A DNA stretch of 61,646 nucleotides from an uncultured Lachnospiraceae bacterium (GCA_947575805.1 CANPOY010000012.1:1-61646); one strand, 5' to 3'. Shown: positions 42,801 to 51,508, counted from the first letter of the stretch. Numbers and translations are program-made. The notes: a model not told the origin generated them from the sequence alone.

Positions 42801-44470
42801 ACCATCTCGTCCCGGATGCCGGTCAGTCTTTCGATTTCAAACGGGATCGGCACCTGGGGGTTGACAAAGGTGGAAAAGCGCTCCGTCACCTTGCCGGCGC
42901 TTACCTTCACCGCGCCGATCTCAATAATACGGTTGTTTACCGGTGAAAAACCTGTAGTCTCAATATCAAAGACCACATAATCATCCTCCAGAGCCTGGCC
43001 CTTCTCCCCGGTGACAATTTCCCACAGATCATCCACCAGGTATGCCTCCACGCCGTATAGGATCTTAAAGAAATCCTGCTTGTCCGGGGTATTCTCTCCC
43101 GCCTCCTGCCGCTTTTTCTTTTCCTCCTTCCAGAGGTCTTCCCATACATGGTTGGCGTCGGTAAAGCTCTGTACCACGCCGTGGTCCGTAATCGCTATGG
43201 CCCTGTGTCCCCATTTTCGGGCCCGCTTTACAATATCCTTCGCCTCGGAAACTCCGTCCATGTCGCTCATTTTGGTATGGCAGTGAAGCTCCACCCGCCT
43301 GTAAGGTGAGGTATCCACCCGGGTCGTGGTAAAATCGGGAATCTTCTTAATGCCCGTGAGAGTCCCGATGGTCAGTTCGTGGTCAAATTTGTCCATGCTC
43401 ACCACGCCCTTGATCTTTACAAAGGTTCCGGGCTTAATGCTGCCCATCAGTTCCTTGACGAACTCATTGCGGACAAAGAGCTTGACACCGATGGTGTCTG
43501 TAAAATCCGTAATGTCAAAGGAGACAATGGTTCTCTCGTTTTTGATCTCCCTGCTGTCCTGCTTCAGAATCCTGCCCTGGATCACCACCTCCCCCATCTC
43601 GCCGATAATATCCTCGATACGCAGCGCAGCCTCATCGAAATCCCGTCCGTAGAGCACATCTTCCTTTTCGGATTGCTTCAGGGTCCTGGTATAATCGCCT
43701 CCCCGGCGGAATTCCCCACGCTTCTTCTGATACTCGCCGCCCTCTTCCCGAGGCATCTGCGGACTCCGGGAACCCTGCAGGCTCTTCGGACTCCTGCCGG
43801 TTCCGGCAGCCGTCTGCTTCTCAGCGCCGACGGCCGACTCCCCTCCGGCCCTGGACTCCTCGTCAATGCTGCGCACCCTCCTGGCAATCTCCGCCGCCTT
43901 CAGTTTAAGCTTCAACGACTCGTCTTCTGCAAACCTCCCCTCTTCCGCCTCCCGGTAACAAACGGCAATGCCGCACTGCATCCCGCAGCGCTCCACCAGA
44001 ATCTTCTCCAGTACTCTGACCAGCTCCTCCTCCTTACAGCGGTTCATCACCGTATCCTCTATCTCCAGAGTCAGCCTCCCCTGCTCCGGATAGGTGATTT
44101 CCGCCGTGCGAAAGGCATTGTATTCGATATGGCTGTAATCCTTCAGCTCCTCCAGAATGCTGTCTTTGTACAGATCCATCAGATTCTCCGGGGTATACTG
44201 GGCAGAGAGCTCAAAGCGCTCGTGTATTTTTACGGATACCGCCGTGTCCTTGAAAAGCTGTTTTTTGATCTCGTCCTCCGCCATCCAGATGTCCCTTTTC
44301 TGAAGCAGTCTGGCGCTGAAGAGATACACATGCAGAAAATCTCTGCGTTTTGACGCCGATACCCGCTCTACCTCTGTCTGTTCCAGCTTATCATACAGGG
44401 GACCTTCAATTTTTAAGGTAGGAAACACCTCGAAAAAGGGTTTCGCCGTACTGCACCTGTCCGTACTCAT
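39848..44470 (-). CDS. polC: Replicative DNA polymerase III alpha subunit, PolC type
   Basis: About 1540 residues from the start at 44470 (MSTDRCSTAKPFFEV), which has AGGAG at good spacing 20 bp after the ispG stop. The order is: an N-terminal region with a long Arg/Gly/Ser-rich linker; an OB fold (EVVIQGRILKQDSREIKNER); a PHP domain (VELHCHTKMSDMDG) split by a DEDDh proofreading exonuclease (VVFDIETTGFSPVNNRIIEI, VAHNANFDMSFI); then the C-family polymerase palm and fingers (DIDLNFSGEYQSKAHKY) and a helix-hairpin-helix tail. The exonuclease within the PHP domain marks PolC of low-GC Gram-positives. Confidence 0.97.
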   Translation of the reverse strand: MSTDRCSTAKPFFEVFPTLKIEGPLYDKLEQTEVERVSASKRRDFLHVYLFSARLLQKRDIWMAEDEIKKQLFKDTAVSVKIHERFELSAQYTPENLMDLYKDSILEELKDYSHIEYNAFRTAEITYPEQGRLTLEIEDTVMNRCKEEELVRVLEKILVERCGMQCGIAVCYREAEEGRFAEDESLKLKLKAAEIARRVRSIDEESRAGGESAVGAEKQTAAGTGRSPKSLQGSRSPQMPREEGGEYQKKRGEFRRGGDYTRTLKQSEKEDVLYGRDFDEAALRIEDIIGEMGEVVIQGRILKQDSREIKNERTIVSFDITDFTDTIGVKLFVRNEFVKELMGSIKPGTFVKIKGVVSMDKFDHELTIGTLTGIKKIPDFTTTRVDTSPYRRVELHCHTKMSDMDGVSEAKDIVKRARKWGHRAIAITDHGVVQSFTDANHVWEDLWKEEKKKRQEAGENTPDKQDFFKILYGVEAYLVDDLWEIVTGEKGQALEDDYVVFDIETTGFSPVNNRIIEIGAVKVSAGKVTERFSTFVNPQVPIPFEIERLTGIRDEMVMDAPLIEEVLPEFLEFCAGCVMVAHNANFDMSFITENSRRQGFPADYTYVDTVGIARILLPNQSKHTLDAVAKSLNISLENHHRAVDDAECTAWIFVKFVKMLAEQEITTLKELNELGEKSTDLVVKKLPTHHAIILAKNDMGRINLYRLVSASHLTYFSRHPRIPKSLVEKYREGLILGSACEAGELYRALLDGQSDVQIARLVRFYDYLEIQPTGNNQFMIASEKIRNVNSVEDIQNINRRIVELGEQFHKPVVATCDVHFLDPEDEVYRRIIMGYKGFDDADNQAPLFLHTTEEMLEEFSYLGREKAYEVVVKNTNMIADMCETISPVRPDKCPPVIADSDKTLTKICYDKAHEIYGPDLPGIVEERLERELNSIIKNGFAVMYIIAQKLVWKSVEDGYLVGSRGSVGSSFVATMSGITEINPLSPHYYCSKCYYVDFDSDEVKAYAGTAGIDMPDKACPVCGEPLHKEGFDIPFETFLGFKGDKEPDIDLNFSGEYQSKAHKYTEVIFGAGQTFRAGTIATLADKTAYGYVKTYFEERDMHKRGSEIERLLQGCVGVRRSTGQHPGGIVVLPLGQDINSFTPVQHPANDMTTDTVTTHFDYHSIDHNLLKLDILGHDDPTMIRMLQDMTGRDPLTIPLDGKEVMSLFQNTDALGITPEQIGGTKLGCLGIPEFGTDFAMGMVLEAQPKCFSDLVRISGLSHGTNVWLGNAQELIRSGTATISTCVCTRDDIMTYLINKGVEPEKSFKIMEAVRKGMVAKGKTSPEQWREWKEDMQAHDVPDWYIQSCEKIEYMFPKAHAAAYVMMAWRIAYCKIHYPLAYYGAFFSIRAKAFSYALMCQGKAHMESIMKEFRRRMDAVSAKEPGAEPLTNKEEQIYSDMRIVQEMYERGYEFMPIDIFRVQSRSFQIIDDKLMPSLNSIEGLGEKAADAIVEAARHGPFLSKDDFRDRTKVSKNMADMMAELGLLGDLPESNQLSLFDL

Positions 44471-44490
44471 ACTGTAATCTCCTGCGCTTC

Positions 44491-45546
44491 TCACGCCATC
44501 CAGTTATCCAGCTCGCTCTTCAGGGCCTCCAGCAGCCGGTCCTCCGGCACCTTGCGGATAATCTCCCCCTTCTTAAAGAGCAGACCTTCTCCGTCGCCTC
44601 CTGCTACCCCTAAGTCTGCCTCCCTGGCCTCCCCGGGACCGTTTACCCCGCAGCCCATGACCGCTACCTTCATTTCTAAAGGGTAATCCTCCACCAGCTT
44701 CTCCACCTTCGTCGCCAGCCCGATCAGGTCGATTTTCGTCCTCCCGCAGGTAGGACAGGACACCACCTCGATACCACCCTTTCGCAGTCCCAGGGTCCGC
44801 AGAATCAGCTTTGCCGACCTGACCTCCTCCACCGGATCCCCCGTCAGGGAGACCCGTATCGTGTCGCCGATCCCCTGATGCAGAATCAGCCCCAGGCCAA
44901 TGGCGGATTTGATATTTCCGCTCTGTACCGTCCCCGCCTCCGTGATACCCACATGAAGGGGATATTCCGTCCTCTCCGCCAGCATCTCATGTGCCTTTAC
45001 GCACATCAGTACGTCAGAGGACTTGATACTGATGACCAGATTACGGTAATCTGATTCCTCGATCATACGTACCTTGTCCAGCGCACTCTCTACAATACCC
45101 TCCGCCGTGACACCGCCGTATTTTTGCACCAGCTGCCGTTCCAGTGAACCGCCGTTGACCCCCACCCGGATGGGAATATTCCTTTCCTTCGCTGCCTCCA
45201 CCACAGCCCTCACTTTATCGGGGCCGCCGATATTTCCGGGATTGATGCGAATCTTGTCCGCGCCGTTCTCCATGGCGGCTATAGCCAAATGATAATCAAA
45301 ATGAATGTCCGCCACCAGCGGAATATGTATCTGCCTCTTAATTTCCTTCATTGCCGCTGCAGCAGCCGCATCCGGCACCGTGCAGCGGATGATCTCACAT
45401 CCCGCCTGCTCCAGCTTCAGGATCTGGGATACTGTGGCCTGTACGTCCTCTGTCTTTGTATTCGTCATAGACTGGATCAGGACCGGATTGCCGCCCCCGA
45501 TCTTCTTACCGCCGATTTCCACTACACTCGTATGTTCTCTGTGCAT
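44491..45546 (-). CDS. ispG: (E)-4-hydroxy-3-methylbut-2-enyl-diphosphate synthase IspG
   Basis: A 351-residue enzyme of the non-mevalonate isoprenoid pathway, converting methylerythritol cyclodiphosphate to HMBPP. The TIM-barrel part has PVLIQSMTNTKTEDV and the IRINPGNIGGPDKV segment. The iron-sulphur domain cysteines are in VSCPTCGRTKIDL and VMGCGVNGPGEAREAD. It has its own -10 region upstream and is tightly followed by polC. Confidence 0.96.
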   Translation of the reverse strand: MHREHTSVVEIGGKKIGGGNPVLIQSMTNTKTEDVQATVSQILKLEQAGCEIIRCTVPDAAAAAAMKEIKRQIHIPLVADIHFDYHLAIAAMENGADKIRINPGNIGGPDKVRAVVEAAKERNIPIRVGVNGGSLERQLVQKYGGVTAEGIVESALDKVRMIEESDYRNLVISIKSSDVLMCVKAHEMLAERTEYPLHVGITEAGTVQSGNIKSAIGLGLILHQGIGDTIRVSLTGDPVEEVRSAKLILRTLGLRKGGIEVVSCPTCGRTKIDLIGLATKVEKLVEDYPLEMKVAVMGCGVNGPGEAREADLGVAGGDGEGLLFKKGEIIRKVPEDRLLEALKSELDNWMA

Positions 45547-45593
45547 TGCGTTCTCCTTTATACTTTGGGAATTGCCATATTTCTATAACGCAT

Positions 45594-45599
45594 AGTATA
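45594..45599 (-). promoter_or_regulatory. Probable promoter of ispG-polC (extended -10)
   Basis: On the minus strand, TGATATACT gives an extended -10 (TATACT at 45599-45594), about 50 bp ahead of ispG. The -35 (TGGCAA at 17 bp) is weak. Confidence 0.45.
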
Positions 45600-45624
45600 T
45601 CACAGGCTGCGGCCTTTTGCCACT

Positions 45625-46569
45625 TCAATCTCCTCTCAGGCTGAACTGCCCGGGACTCACCTGGACAGCCAGGCCCTCCAGACAGAGCCGGATCAGATGT
45701 ATGCCAAGCTGTTCCTTCCTGAAAGCCTTGGGCAGCCTGTCCCTGATTTGCTCCACGGAACCCGGCGTAAAATCCAGGGCTTTATATACCGCTGCAAGCA
45801 CCGGGCTCTCTGCGGACAATCCGGCCGCAGCTTCCCGCCCCTTTCCTGTTTTCCCGCCTTTTCCCACCGCTCCGGCTTCCGGAAAATGCCTTTCACAGAT
45901 CCGCCAAACCTCCTCCAGGAATTCTCCTTCGTCCAGCAGAATGCCTACTCCCAGCTTCAGCAGCCTGTTGCAGCCCGCACTTAAGGAATCCGTCACTCTT
46001 CCCGGCACCACATAGACCTCCCTGCCCTGCTCCAGTGCCATGTCTACCGTGATCAAAGTTCCGCTTTTCTCCCGGGCCTCCACTACCACAACCACGTCTG
46101 ACAACCCGCTGACAATCCTGTTGCGGGGCGGAAAATGATGGGAAAGAGGCGGCGTCCCCGGCGGATATTCCGATAAAATGCCGCCCCCCAGCTTCAGCTT
46201 CTCATATAACCGCCTGTTCCCCGCCGGATAGCAGACGTCCACCCCACTGCCCAACACCGCGAAGGAGCTGCCGCCGGCATCCAGCGCCGCTTCCTGGCCG
46301 ATGCCGTCAATCCCCCTGGCCATGCCGCTGATTACCTGTATTCCGCACCGCGCCAGCGCCGCCCCCAGGCCGGAGGCCACGTATCTGCCGTATTCGGAGC
46401 AATCTCTGGCGCCGATAATGGCTACCGCAGGCCTGTCCTCCTCGGGCATCCTTCCCAGGACATACAGCTCCGCCGGCGCCCCCGGTATCTCTTTCAGCCG
46501 CTCGGGATACTCCCGGCCCCCCCTTTTGAGAATCCTGATCCCCTCTGATAATTTTACTGTTTCTTCCAT
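45625..46569 (-). CDS. dprA: DNA-processing protein DprA (Smf)
   Basis: A 314-residue protein. The Rossmann-like core has AIIGARDCSEYGRYVASGLG, the SGMARGIDGIGQEAALD motif, FAVLGSGVDVCYPAGNRRLY, and PPRNRIVSGLSDVVVVVEAR. The C-terminal winged helix carries AVYKALDFTPGSVEQIRDRL. It loads RecA on incoming single-stranded DNA during transformation. It is somewhat short at the N-terminus, where no SAM-like domain is evident. It starts 1 bp after comM ends, so the two are co-transcribed. Confidence 0.94.
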   Translation of the reverse strand: MEETVKLSEGIRILKRGGREYPERLKEIPGAPAELYVLGRMPEEDRPAVAIIGARDCSEYGRYVASGLGAALARCGIQVISGMARGIDGIGQEAALDAGGSSFAVLGSGVDVCYPAGNRRLYEKLKLGGGILSEYPPGTPPLSHHFPPRNRIVSGLSDVVVVVEAREKSGTLITVDMALEQGREVYVVPGRVTDSLSAGCNRLLKLGVGILLDEGEFLEEVWRICERHFPEAGAVGKGGKTGKGREAAAGLSAESPVLAAVYKALDFTPGSVEQIRDRLPKAFRKEQLGIHLIRLCLEGLAVQVSPGQFSLRGD

Positions 46570-46570
46570 A

Positions 46571-48127
46571 TTAATCCCTCACACTCCAATACTCCGTAGA
46601 CGGCCTGTATAGGGCAGCCTCCATCAGGTGCTTCGTCCCAATCTTTTCCGTTCCCTCCAGATCCGCTATCGTCCTCGCCACCTTCACAATCCTGTGATAC
46701 GCTCTGGCACTGAGCTGCATGGAGTGATAAAGTTGCTCCATCAGCTCCTGTTCCTTTGAACCCAGGGGACAATATCTTTCAATATTTGTCCCCTCAATAT
46801 CCGCGTTAAACCTGCATTTGGTCCCGATGAACCGTTCTCTCTGCCGCTCCCTGGCCTTCTGCACCCGCTCCCGGATCACTTCGCTGGACTCCGCCTTTCG
46901 CTCTTTTCTGAGTCCCCCAATATCCACGGGCTGCAGCTCTGTGCACAGATCAATCCTGTCCAGGATCGGCCCCGACACTTTCCCCATGTACCGCCTGATC
47001 CGGGACTCCGTACAGCGGCAGCGGTTTCTGTCCGGGTAAAATCCGCAGGGACAGGGATTCATGGCGCACACCAGCATAAAGTCGCTGGGATAGCTGACAT
47101 TCCCCCAGGCCCTGCAGATCTGAATCTTATGCTCCTCCAGCGGCTGCCGCAGGGAATCCAGCGCCACCCGCTGAAATTCCGGCAGCTCGTCTAAGAAAAG
47201 AACTCCCCGATGGGCCAGGGAGATCATCCCCGGCCTGGGACTGGCGTTTCCTCCCACCAACGCCGCCAGAGATATGGTATGGTGGGGGCTTTGGAAAGGA
47301 CGGGCCTGCACCAGAGCCGTGCCTTCCTCCAGAAGTCCCGCCACACTGTATACGGAGGTCACCTCCAGGCTCTCCTCCGGTGTCAGCCTGGGCATAATAC
47401 CGGGAATCCGCCTGGCAATCATGGACTTCCCCGCTCCAGGCGGCCCCACCATCAACAAATTATGGAAGCCTGCTGCCGCAATCTCCGCGGCACGCCTGGC
47501 CGTCTCCTGCCCGTTTACCTGGCTGAAATCCGGCAAATCCTCCCTTCGCTCCGGAGCAAACAGCTCCGCAACATCCACCTGCTCCGCCGGCAGAAGCCTA
47601 TCCCGCTCCTCTTCCCCTTCCGCCTCCAGAAAGCCCAGGAGCTCCCGGATATGTCCCGCCCCCCGAACCCGGATTCCCGGAATGGCCGCTCCTTCCCGGG
47701 CATTCGCGGCCGGGACGACACATTGCCCGATTCCCTTTGCCGCCGCTTCCCGCACAATGGGCAGGACCCCCCGCACCTTCTTGATCTCTCCGTCCAGCCC
47801 CAGCTCTCCCAGGAACAAAATATTCCCGGCCGCTCCCTGCCTGAAATATCCCATTGCCTCCAGCATCCCCACTGCTATGGGAAGATCGAAGGCACTGCCC
47901 TCCTTCCGGATGTCCGCCGGGGACAAATTCACGGTAATCTTTCTGGGAGGCAGCAAAAGCCCCACATTTTTCAGCGCTACCGTAACCCGCTCCCTGGACT
48001 CCTTAACCTCTCCTCCCAAAGAACCCACCATGGAGAACCCGGGCAGCCCCTGAGCCATATCCACCTCCACGGAAACAAGGTAGGCCGATACTCCCAGCAA
48101 TGCACCGGAAATAACCGTACTGTACAT
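46571..48127 (-). CDS. comM: YifB/ComM-family AAA ATPase (Mg-chelatase-like)
   Basis: About 518 residues from the start at 48127 (MYSTVISGALLGVSAYLVSV), with a perfect AAGGAGG 6 nt upstream. An N-terminal Lon-like fold (VNLSPADIRKEGSAFDLPIA) is followed by the AAA domain with Walker A VGPPGAGKSMIARRIPG and Walker B GVLFLDELPEF. A Cys cluster (CAMNPCPCGFYPDRNRCRCT) and a C-terminal Mg-chelatase lid complete it. ComM is a branch-migration helicase in natural transformation. Pairing with dprA supports a DNA-uptake role. Confidence 0.92.
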   Translation of the reverse strand: MYSTVISGALLGVSAYLVSVEVDMAQGLPGFSMVGSLGGEVKESRERVTVALKNVGLLLPPRKITVNLSPADIRKEGSAFDLPIAVGMLEAMGYFRQGAAGNILFLGELGLDGEIKKVRGVLPIVREAAAKGIGQCVVPAANAREGAAIPGIRVRGAGHIRELLGFLEAEGEEERDRLLPAEQVDVAELFAPERREDLPDFSQVNGQETARRAAEIAAAGFHNLLMVGPPGAGKSMIARRIPGIMPRLTPEESLEVTSVYSVAGLLEEGTALVQARPFQSPHHTISLAALVGGNASPRPGMISLAHRGVLFLDELPEFQRVALDSLRQPLEEHKIQICRAWGNVSYPSDFMLVCAMNPCPCGFYPDRNRCRCTESRIRRYMGKVSGPILDRIDLCTELQPVDIGGLRKERKAESSEVIRERVQKARERQRERFIGTKCRFNADIEGTNIERYCPLGSKEQELMEQLYHSMQLSARAYHRIVKVARTIADLEGTEKIGTKHLMEAALYRPSTEYWSVRD

Positions 48128-48214
48128 AAAATACCTCCTTTTGAAATTGTGACCACCGACCATATGGAATATGATGAAAATGTTTTACATCAGGAACCTT
48201 TACTGTAATCGGAA

Positions 48215-48284
48215 AATTTTGAGAATATCAGATGAAATGAAGTCGTTTGGGGAGCCGCGGCAGAAAGCCGTGAACCGGCACCCC
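48215..48284. other. pilT-comM gap: CodY-box-like sequence and nested hairpin
   Basis: The 200-bp gap holds two items. AATTTTGAGAATATC (48215-48229) matches the CodY consensus AATTTTCWGAAAATT at 12 of 15 positions, about 90 bp ahead of comM. A nested hairpin spans 48249-48284: outer GGGG-A-GCCG against CGGC-A-CCCC, inner CGGC/GCCG with loop AGAAA. Neither strand has a U-run after it. It may be the end of the pilT transcript or a structured leader of comM. Confidence 0.35.
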
Positions 48285-48327
48285 TAGGACTTGAATGAAA
48301 TAATTGATGATATAACTGTTTCTTTCC

Positions 48328-49401
48328 TTAACTTTTAACGGCGCCCGCCGTCAGCCACGACTTCATGGCCTCAGAATCCTGGGCGTACCAGATCGCATTT
48401 TCCTTGTTGATCTTCTTCTCCGCGCAGAGTCTCAGGATGGCCTCATCCATTGTGACCATACCCTGCTTTCTCCCTGCCTTTATGGCACCGGGCAGCTGGT
48501 TTATCTTTCCCTCACGTATCAGGCTGCGCACGGTCTGATTGGTGTGCATGACCTCAAAGGCCGCAGCCCTGCCCCTACCGTCCGACGTCGGTATCAACTG
48601 CTGAAAAACCACCGTCTCAAGCACCTTGGCCAGCTGCATCCTGAACTGCTGCTGATAATAAGGCGGAAAAATGTTGACAATATGGTCAATGGCGCCAGCC
48701 GTCCCCATGGTATTCAACGAAGAAAGCACCAGGCATCCTGTCGCCGCCGCATCGATTGCTCTGGCGACTGTATCCGGATCTCTCATCTCCCCCAGCAAAA
48801 TCACATCCGGATCCTCACGAACCGCCGCATTGATGGCCTCCTCATAGCTCCCGCAGTCAGTGCCGATCTCCCTTTGATTCACCATGGCAGTCTTATGCGG
48901 GTGCAGGTACTCGATGGGATCCTCCAGGGTAATAATGTGAACATCCCTGTTACTGTTGATCATATCCAGAACGGCCGCAAGGGTTGTGGACTTTCCGCTT
49001 CCGGCCGCCCCTGTGACAAGCACCAGGCCCCGCCGCTTGCGGTACAGCTCCTTGACAGATTTCGGCATACCCAGCTCCTCCGGGTCAGGCACCCCGGTAC
49101 CAGCCAGCCGGATTGCCATCGCCACGCTGCCCTGCTGTTTATAAGCATTGACACGAAACCGCCCGCAGTCCGGAATGGAAAAGGAGAAATTATATTCCCC
49201 CTTTCCTTCAAACCTTTCGCGCTGCGCATCCGACATCATTTCCAACAAAATATCCAGCGTATCTGTGGACAACATTTTTGAATAATTCATCGTGATCAGA
49301 TTTCCGTTCACCCGCATCTTGGGCGGGATGCCTACAGTCAGGTGCACATCGCTTGCTCCGGCTTCCTTCGCCTCACGCAGTATTTCTTCGATAACAGGCA
49401 T
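48328..49401 (-). CDS. pilT: PilT-family twitching motility ATPase
   Basis: About 357 residues from the start at 49401 (MPVIEEILREAKEAGASDVH). The N-terminal PAS-like domain contains ASDVHLTVGIPPKMRVNG. Walker A is at residues 131-139 (GAAGSGKST; the usual GPTG start is GAAG here). The Asp box IITLEDPIEYLHPHK, Walker B DVILLGEMRDPDT and the His box follow. PilT powers pilus retraction. No other pilus gene is in the window. It follows the HD gene by 22 bp. Confidence 0.9.
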   Translation of the reverse strand: MPVIEEILREAKEAGASDVHLTVGIPPKMRVNGNLITMNYSKMLSTDTLDILLEMMSDAQRERFEGKGEYNFSFSIPDCGRFRVNAYKQQGSVAMAIRLAGTGVPDPEELGMPKSVKELYRKRRGLVLVTGAAGSGKSTTLAAVLDMINSNRDVHIITLEDPIEYLHPHKTAMVNQREIGTDCGSYEEAINAAVREDPDVILLGEMRDPDTVARAIDAAATGCLVLSSLNTMGTAGAIDHIVNIFPPYYQQQFRMQLAKVLETVVFQQLIPTSDGRGRAAAFEVMHTNQTVRSLIREGKINQLPGAIKAGRKQGMVTMDEAILRLCAEKKINKENAIWYAQDSEAMKSWLTAGAVKS

Positions 49402-49423
49402 TTTTCCCTCTTTCCGTCCCTCT

Positions 49424-50515
49424 TCACAGCTGGATATTATCCACAACTTCCCTTCGCATCACATGTCTGTTGTCCAGGGTCTTCATAATATCAACTACAT
49501 ACAGATCTTTATATCCCGTCAGTGACAGGTCCACAATACAGTTATCTCCAAAGGTAAGCACCGTAGGACGCAGCACATCCTGAGGATTCTCCGCCAGCAC
49601 CAGCGCCTTGTCCCCTGTATTCAGTTCCACGCTGACACCGGGGAATAAAATATTAACGGATTGTACCAGAGCATTTACCACCGCTTGATCATAAATCTCG
49701 GGATGCTCCCGAAATACCTGTATTGCCTTGACCTCAGACTGGGATTTCCCCTGAAGGTCCATGGCGGTCATTTCGTCATACTTGTTAGCTACAATCAGAA
49801 TCCTGGCAGGTATGGATATTTTCTGCTCCAATGCCTGTCTGCCGTTTTCCGCATCTGTCCCGATCTTGGCCGCCTGGGTACAGATCCTCCTGATATGCTT
49901 TCCCCCTGAAATAGATTCCTCCAGAATGTCCATCCCGGCCAGCTGATCCTGATAAATTTTCAGCCTGACCGCCTCGGTATCCTCCCTGGAAAAAAGGATC
50001 TCATTCGGTGTCTTCAGCTTCCCGATGTCATGTACAATGGCTGACTGTACCGTCAGCAGCCGCTCATCAACCCGGACGTTCATAACATGGGTAATCATGG
50101 CGCAGAGGATGGCCGTATTCAGACAATGCCTGCAAACATAATCCTCCTTGCTCCGCAGGTTCTGATAAAAATTGACCTTTCCGTCCAGATGCCCGTAGTT
50201 CTTAATAATCGTACCGGCAAGGGTCTGCAGACGAGTGGATTTTTTCGTTGAAAGCATTTGTTCCAGCTCGTCCAGTATGGAATAAACCGTGGCCACCTGA
50301 AAACGCTCAAACTCCAGATCTTCCTCGGAAATCGGTGGAAGCGGCTCTGCCGGTTCAAGAACATAGACTCCAAGCAGCCCAAAATTTTTGACGCTGCTAA
50401 TTGACTGGGAGTTCAGGCGTGAATCCCGCTCGTATAAAAGTACACCTTTCTTATTATAAATCGGACGCGCCAGACGCATGCCCTCTTTCAATTGAGCAGT
50501 TTCTACAAATTTCAT
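49424..50515 (-). CDS. HD-domain signalling protein (HD-GYP-like, degenerate)
   Basis: About 363 residues from the start at 50515 (MKFVETAQLKEGMRLARPIY) with GAGGGGG upstream. The N-terminal part (GVLLYERDSRLNSQSISSVK) is typical of proteins that precede HD-GYP domains. The HD motif is present: His130 in CRHCLNTAILC, then His162-Asp163 in AIVHDIGKLKTPNEILFS. The following HHE/GYP loop is not recognisable, so cyclic di-GMP hydrolysis is doubtful. The C-terminal segment (TFGDNCIVDLSLTGYKDLYV) is common in this group. It is co-transcribed with pilT from a palindromic promoter. Confidence 0.8.
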   Translation of the reverse strand: MKFVETAQLKEGMRLARPIYNKKGVLLYERDSRLNSQSISSVKNFGLLGVYVLEPAEPLPPISEEDLEFERFQVATVYSILDELEQMLSTKKSTRLQTLAGTIIKNYGHLDGKVNFYQNLRSKEDYVCRHCLNTAILCAMITHVMNVRVDERLLTVQSAIVHDIGKLKTPNEILFSREDTEAVRLKIYQDQLAGMDILEESISGGKHIRRICTQAAKIGTDAENGRQALEQKISIPARILIVANKYDEMTAMDLQGKSQSEVKAIQVFREHPEIYDQAVVNALVQSVNILFPGVSVELNTGDKALVLAENPQDVLRPTVLTFGDNCIVDLSLTGYKDLYVVDIMKTLDNRHVMRREVVDNIQL

Positions 50516-50542
50516 TGGTACCCCCTCTGTTGCCTTTTCATG

Positions 50543-50584
50543 GTGTATATTATTTATTATATACACTATGAACCAAAATGACAA
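50543..50584 (-). promoter_or_regulatory. Promoter of the HD-pilT unit with overlapping palindrome
   Basis: On the minus strand, TTGTCA (50584-50579), 17 bp, then TATAAT (50561-50556): a near-consensus sigma-A promoter. A perfect 8-bp inverted repeat, GTGTATAT (50543-50550) and ATATACAC (50559-50566), covers the -10 box, a natural place for a repressor. Confidence 0.75.
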
Positions 50585-50602
50585 ATAAAACTTTTCATGA
50601 TC

Positions 50603-51508
50603 CTACAAATCATACGGCGTAGCCTGGTAAACATAATAATTGAGCCAGTTGCTGTAAAGGTTGTTGCTGTGGGAACGCCACTGCAGCAGAGGTCGCTCCT
50701 CCGGGTTATCCCCGGGATAATAATTGTAAGGGACCTGAATGGGAAGCCCCTTGGCCAGATCCCTATGATATTCATTATGTAAGGTGTACCTGTCATATTC
50801 CGGATGCCCGGCGACGAAAATCTTCTTTCCGCTCTCCGCAATGGCAAGAAAGACACCGGCCACGGCGGATTCCGCCAGTACTGTCAGCTCCTTGCAGGCA
50901 TGAACGGCCTCCGCCGGAGTCTCGGTATGACGACTGTGAGGCGCCAGAAAAATATCGTCAAACCCCCGGACTAACGGAACTTTTCGATTAGAGACCTTAT
51001 GCTCATATACGCCGAAAAGCTTTGCGGGCAAAAGCTTCTTGTTAATACCGTAATAATGGTAAAAACCCGCCTGGGCCGCCCAGCAGATGTGCAGGGTGGA
51101 GGTCACATGCGTCTCTGCCCAGTCCAGAATTTCACAGGTTTCCTGCCAATAATCCACTTCCTCAAAGGAAATGTCTTCCACCGGCGCACCGGTGACAATC
51201 ATACCGTCAAACCTTCTGTTCCTGATCTCCTCCAAAGAAGTATAGAACTTATTCAAATGACTTGCCGAAGTATTCAAAGATACATGGCTCTGCACATTCA
51301 TAAAGGTAACGTCCACCTGCAGGGGGGTGTTTGACAAAGCCCGCAGCAGCTGCAGCTCCGTGTCCTGCTTGATAGGCATATTATTCAGGATCAGCACCTG
51401 CAGAGGGCGAATATCCTGGTGCAGCGCCCTTAATTCGTCCATCACAAATATATTTTCGTTTTCCAGGATTTCCTTTGCAGGCAGGTCACTCTGTGTCTTA
51501 ATAGGCAT
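50603..51508 (-). CDS. metA: Homoserine O-acetyltransferase (MetA family)
   Basis: A 301-residue protein acylating homoserine as the first committed step of methionine synthesis. The nucleophile is Cys142 (STLHICWAAQAGFYHYYGI), and the His/Glu pair is in FVAGHPEYDRYT. Residue 111 is Glu (VTGAPVEDISFEEVDYW). In this family a Glu there goes with acetyl-CoA and a Gly with succinyl-CoA, so acetyl transfer is the likely activity despite the common succinyltransferase name. No riboswitch is seen in the 67 bp before it. Confidence 0.93.
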   Translation of the reverse strand: MPIKTQSDLPAKEILENENIFVMDELRALHQDIRPLQVLILNNMPIKQDTELQLLRALSNTPLQVDVTFMNVQSHVSLNTSASHLNKFYTSLEEIRNRRFDGMIVTGAPVEDISFEEVDYWQETCEILDWAETHVTSTLHICWAAQAGFYHYYGINKKLLPAKLFGVYEHKVSNRKVPLVRGFDDIFLAPHSRHTETPAEAVHACKELTVLAESAVAGVFLAIAESGKKIFVAGHPEYDRYTLHNEYHRDLAKGLPIQVPYNYYPGDNPEERPLLQWRSHSNNLYSNWLNYYVYQATPYDL

